The notes under the pieces: model-generated
Told to the model about the DNA's origin: nothing
Seen by the model: only the letters and a program-made list of their open reading frames with translations
The model's database searches: none
Assembly (NCBI GenBank): GCA_032229975.1
Contig: JAVXVG010000038.1
Location: forward strand, 177,052-241,051
Direction: 5' to 3'
From: JAIVGV01 sp032229975
GTDB lineage: Bacteria; Acidobacteriota; Blastocatellia; Pyrinomonadales; Pyrinomonadaceae
DNA length: 64,000 nt
In this document: positions 61,251 through 64,000 of the stretch, in pieces
Layout: each line of letters starts with the position of its first letter
Numbering within the stretch: position 1 is the first letter of the stretch
Translations under genes and position numbers: made by a program

Positions 61251-62384
61251 ATGAAAGAATGGATCGCTTTGAACATGACGCCGGGCGTAGGGCCACGCGC
61301 GGCGGCGAAGCTCCTTGAAAGATTCGGATCGGCGGAGGGCGTCTTCGCGGCGTTGCGCGTTGAGCTAGAGCGTCTGCGCCTGAAGCCGGAAGCGGTGGAG
61401 AGCATCGTCTTGCGCGACCGGCACGAAGAGGCTGCGCGCGAGTTGGAACGCGTGCGCGAGTTGGGCGCGGACGTGCTCGTGCTTGACGACGGGACGTACC
61501 CTCAACTTCTGCGCGAGATCGCTGACCCGCCGCTCACGCTCTACGTGCGCGGCGAGTGGCCCGCTTGCTTCGACTCTCCTTGCGTCGCCATTGTCGGCTC
61601 ACGCAGATGTTCGACCTACGGGCAGAACGTGGCGACGATGCTGGCGCGCGATCTGGCGAGTCGTGGCGTCTGCATCGTCTCAGGTCTCGCGCGAGGGATC
61701 GATGCGGCGGCGCACAGGGGCGCGCTCGAAGCGGGCGGAAGAACAGTCGCGGTTCTGGGCACGGGCGTTGATGAAGTCTACCCGCGCGATCATCACAAGC
61801 TCGCTGATGAGATTTTAGCGAAGAGTGGCGCATTGGTATCGCAGTTCCCGTTGGGGACGCCGCCGATACCGGAAAATTTTCCGTACCGCAATCGCATTAT
61901 CAGTGGCTTGAGTCTCGGCGTTGTGTTGGTTGAAGCGGCGGAGAACAGTGGCTCTTTGATCACGGCGCGACTCGCGATGGAGCAGAACCGCGAAGTGTTC
62001 GCCGTGCCGGGCAACGTCACTTCGCGAAACTCTTTCGGGACGAACTATCTGATCAAGGGCGCGGGCGCGAAGCTCGTGCAGCAATGGCAAGATGTCTGCG
62101 CCGAACTGCCGCCGGAGATCGCCGCGCGTCTGCTTCCGCCGGAGCCGAAGAAGCGACGCGGCAAGGACGACAACGCATCGTCGTCGCCTATCGTCCCTGC
62201 TGATTTAACGGACGACGAGCGAGCGGTCTTAGGTCTCATCAAGACGGACGAACCCGCGCACATCGACGCGCTTGCGGAAGAGTCGAAGTTGAGTTTGCCG
62301 ACGCTGACCAGTGCGCTCTTGGGTCTGGAAATGCGCGAGTTTATCAGGCAGCTTCCGGGCAGATGTTTCGTGAAGAAACTATGA
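61251..62384 (+). CDS. dprA: DNA-processing protein DprA
   Basis: The protein has 377 residues. The N-terminal helix-hairpin region (NMTPGVGPRAAAKLLERFG) is followed by the Rossmann-like core: VAIVGSRRCSTYGQNVA, IVSGLARGIDAAAHRGAL and the PLGTPPIPENFPYRNRIISG segment. The C-terminal winged-helix (DML1-like) domain ends at LPGRCFVKKL. DprA loads RecA on incoming single-stranded DNA in natural transformation. No com genes are near. Confidence 0.95.
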   Translation: MKEWIALNMTPGVGPRAAAKLLERFGSAEGVFAALRVELERLRLKPEAVESIVLRDRHEEAARELERVRELGADVLVLDDGTYPQLLREIADPPLTLYVRGEWPACFDSPCVAIVGSRRCSTYGQNVATMLARDLASRGVCIVSGLARGIDAAAHRGALEAGGRTVAVLGTGVDEVYPRDHHKLADEILAKSGALVSQFPLGTPPIPENFPYRNRIISGLSLGVVLVEAAENSGSLITARLAMEQNREVFAVPGNVTSRNSFGTNYLIKGAGAKLVQQWQDVCAELPPEIAARLLPPEPKKRRGKDDNASSSPIVPADLTDDERAVLGLIKTDEPAHIDALAEESKLSLPTLTSALLGLEMREFIRQLPGRCFVKKL

Positions 62385-62500
62385 TGGTGCGTGAGAGAAT
62401 TGTGCGAGACGTGATGCGGCGCGGGCCAGCCGAAAAGCGTTTTGTCGCATCTAAACGGGTGGCCGGAGAGGGAATTTCGGATAGAAATTAAACTTGTTTC

Positions 62501-62520
62501 GGGTGTTCTCGTGAACACCC
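62501..62520 (+). terminator. Short hairpin between dprA and topA
   Basis: GGGTGTTC pairs with GAACACCC across TCGT, followed by CGTTTGCTGTT. It may end the dprA transcript or form part of the topA leader. Confidence 0.4.
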
Positions 62521-62545
62521 CGTTTGCTGTTAGAAGGAAGATTAG

Positions 62546-64000
62546 ATGACGAAGAATTTAGTTATAGTCGAGTCGCCGGCGAAGGCGAAGACGATTGAGA
62601 AATATCTGGGCGCGGACTACCGCGTGCTCGCTTCGATTGGTCACATCAAGGACTTGCCGTCGAAGGGATTGGGCGTCGATGTCGAAAATAATTTCGAGCC
62701 GACCTACGAGGTCATCCCCGATGTGAAGAAGCGCAACAACAAGAAGATCGTCGCGGCATTGAAAGCTGCTGCGAAAGAGGCGGACGCGATCTATCTCGCG
62801 GCTGACCCTGATCGCGAGGGCGAAGCGATCTGCCAGCACCTCGCGGAAGAGATCGTGCCGAAGCGACCAAAGAAGCCGACCTTTCGCGTGATGTTCAATG
62901 AGATCACGAAGCGGGCCGTGCAGGATGCTTTCAAGGAGCCGAAGCAGATCGACGCGAATCTGGTTGACGCGCAGCAAGCGCGCAGAGTTTTGGATCGACT
63001 CGTCGGCTACAAAGTCTCGCCGCTCCTGTGTCGCACTATCGGTGGCCGCCTGTCGGCGGGCCGCGTGCAGTCGGTCGCGTTGCGGATGGTCGTGGAGCGC
63101 GAGCGAGAGATCGAGAGTTTCGTCAAGACGGAGTATTGGACGATCACTGCGAACCTCGCGGCGAAGCTGCCGCCCGCGTTCGATGCGCGTTTGTTTCGCG
63201 TCGGCGAGCAGACGGTGAAGACGGGCGGCTTCGATCAGGAGGTTAAGAAGAGCGAGATTCTGATCGGCAAAGGTGAACAGGCGAAAGAGATCGTTGAGGA
63301 AGCGGGCCAGCAGCAGTTCGTCGTCTCTGATGTCACGACGAAGGAGCGCAAGCGCAATCCCGTGCCGCCCTTCATCACGTCGAAGTTGCAGCAGGAGGCT
63401 TCGCGCAAGCTTGGCTTCGCGGTGAAGAAGGCGATGATGGTCGCGCAGAAACTCTACGAGGGCGTGGAGATCGGCGGCGAAGGCTCGGTCGGTTTGATCA
63501 CTTACATGAGAACCGATTCGACGCGCGTCTCCGATGCCGCGCTCGCGGAGGTGCGCGACTTCATCAACGGTCAATACGGTCAAAACTATCTGCCTGAGAA
63601 GGCCGTCCACTATCGCTCGAAGAAGGGCGCGCAGGACGCGCACGAAGCGATCCGGCCGACCAGCGTCGAGATCCACCCCGACACGATCAAGAAGCACCTG
63701 AAGGACGAGCAGTACAAGCTCTACAAGCTGATTTGGGATCGCTTCGTGGCGAGCCAAATGAAAGAGGCCGTCTACGATCAGACGACCTGCGAGATCGAAG
63801 CGAAGACGCAGAAAAACGGCGTTTACGGGCTTCGTGTGAGCGGGCGGACCCTCAAGTTCTCGGGCTGGCTCGAAGTGTATGCCGGCGCCGAGGCGACGAA
63901 ATCGAAGCAGGCCGGCGAAGAAGAAGGAACGCCGGAAGCGGCCGCGGGCGGCGAAGCGCAGACCGTTGCGGAGAAGGCGGCGACGCTCGCCGAGGACGAC
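62546..64000 (+). CDS. topA: DNA topoisomerase I, 3' partial
   Basis: The gene runs off the window with 485 codons visible. The start is an ATG with AAGGAAG upstream. The Toprim motifs are VIVESPAKAKTIEKYLG and AADPDREGEAI; RLSAGRVQSVALR follows; the catalytic Tyr is in GLITYMRTDSTRVSD at about residue 320. It is the type IA enzyme that relaxes negative supercoils. dprA-topA is a common gene pair. Confidence 0.97.
   Translation, partial: MTKNLVIVESPAKAKTIEKYLGADYRVLASIGHIKDLPSKGLGVDVENNFEPTYEVIPDVKKRNNKKIVAALKAAAKEADAIYLAADPDREGEAICQHLAEEIVPKRPKKPTFRVMFNEITKRAVQDAFKEPKQIDANLVDAQQARRVLDRLVGYKVSPLLCRTIGGRLSAGRVQSVALRMVVEREREIESFVKTEYWTITANLAAKLPPAFDARLFRVGEQTVKTGGFDQEVKKSEILIGKGEQAKEIVEEAGQQQFVVSDVTTKERKRNPVPPFITSKLQQEASRKLGFAVKKAMMVAQKLYEGVEIGGEGSVGLITYMRTDSTRVSDAALAEVRDFINGQYGQNYLPEKAVHYRSKKGAQDAHEAIRPTSVEIHPDTIKKHLKDEQYKLYKLIWDRFVASQMKEAVYDQTTCEIEAKTQKNGVYGLRVSGRTLKFSGWLEVYAGAEATKSKQAGEEEGTPEAAAGGEAQTVAEKAATLAEDD

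Noticed and set aside
62558..63757. A 399-codon minus-strand open frame
   Set aside because: It is the shadow of topA, whose motifs are unmistakable on the plus strand; GC-rich codon bias keeps the opposite frame open.

Overview
The window is a GC-rich bacterial chromosome segment (roughly 60% G+C by eye) carrying ordinary housekeeping genes and one large catabolic island. No phylogenetic marker was searched. The mix of a CHAT protease with an anti-sigma-like N-terminus, DUF885, M14, M48 and S9 secreted peptidases, an ABC1/UbiB kinase, an OPT transporter and a box/anthraniloyl-CoA island fits an Acidobacteriota genome, perhaps Blastocatellia. That placement is inference. Both ends cut a gene: the CHAT protein at the left and topA at the right.

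Layout. 0-4.4 kb: anti-sigma-like/TPR/CHAT protein plus an unknown downstream partner. 4.5-6.5 kb: two secreted proteins and a DUF427 protein. 6.7-11.7 kb: gamma-carbonic anhydrase, hisS, aspS, an M67 JAMM protease and a DUF4870 membrane protein. 11.9-16.4 kb: DUF885-PrcB fusion, M48 protease and a zinc ribbon. 16.5-22.2 kb: mazG, DUF1844, a metallo-beta-lactamase-fold hydrolase, ribF and an ABC1 kinase. 22.3-34.3 kb: a 21-bp repeat array, M14 peptidase, OPT transporter, a lipoprotein with a pseudopilin-like tail, PilZ, a CBM9-like protein, S9 peptidase and an MFS exporter. 34.9-42.4 kb: HD-GYP/GGDEF protein, a hybrid histidine kinase with a sigma-54 activator, and a TPR protein. 42.6-60.8 kb: the aromatic-CoA island. 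61.0-64 kb: selC (tRNA-Sec), dprA and topA.

The island reads as a route from tryptophan through kynurenine and anthranilate to anthraniloyl-CoA. It has tryptophan 2,3-dioxygenase, a kynureninase-like enzyme, a benzoate/anthranilate-CoA ligase, a flavin monooxygenase and an old-yellow-enzyme reductase. It also has a RidA-family protein, an acyl-CoA dehydrogenase, three enoyl-CoA hydratases, an SDR and a 4HBT thioesterase. The box enzymes BoxB and BoxC (benzoyl-CoA epoxidase and ring-opening lyase) and a TetR regulator sit beside them. A 14-bp palindrome upstream of boxC matches the PaaR-type TetR operator as I remember it. The monooxygenase and reductase, which are one fused protein in the known 2-aminobenzoyl-CoA and salicylyl-CoA enzymes, are here two genes on opposite strands. 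BoxA, BoxD and kynurenine formamidase are not in the window.

Two features run across the region. At least 18 intergenic gaps carry short elements built of degenerate, mostly 7-bp units, most of them arranged as long inverted repeats in several sequence families. Three patches are much richer in A+T than their surroundings: inside hisS, inside the M14 peptidase gene, and a whole PLD-like gene inserted in the island.
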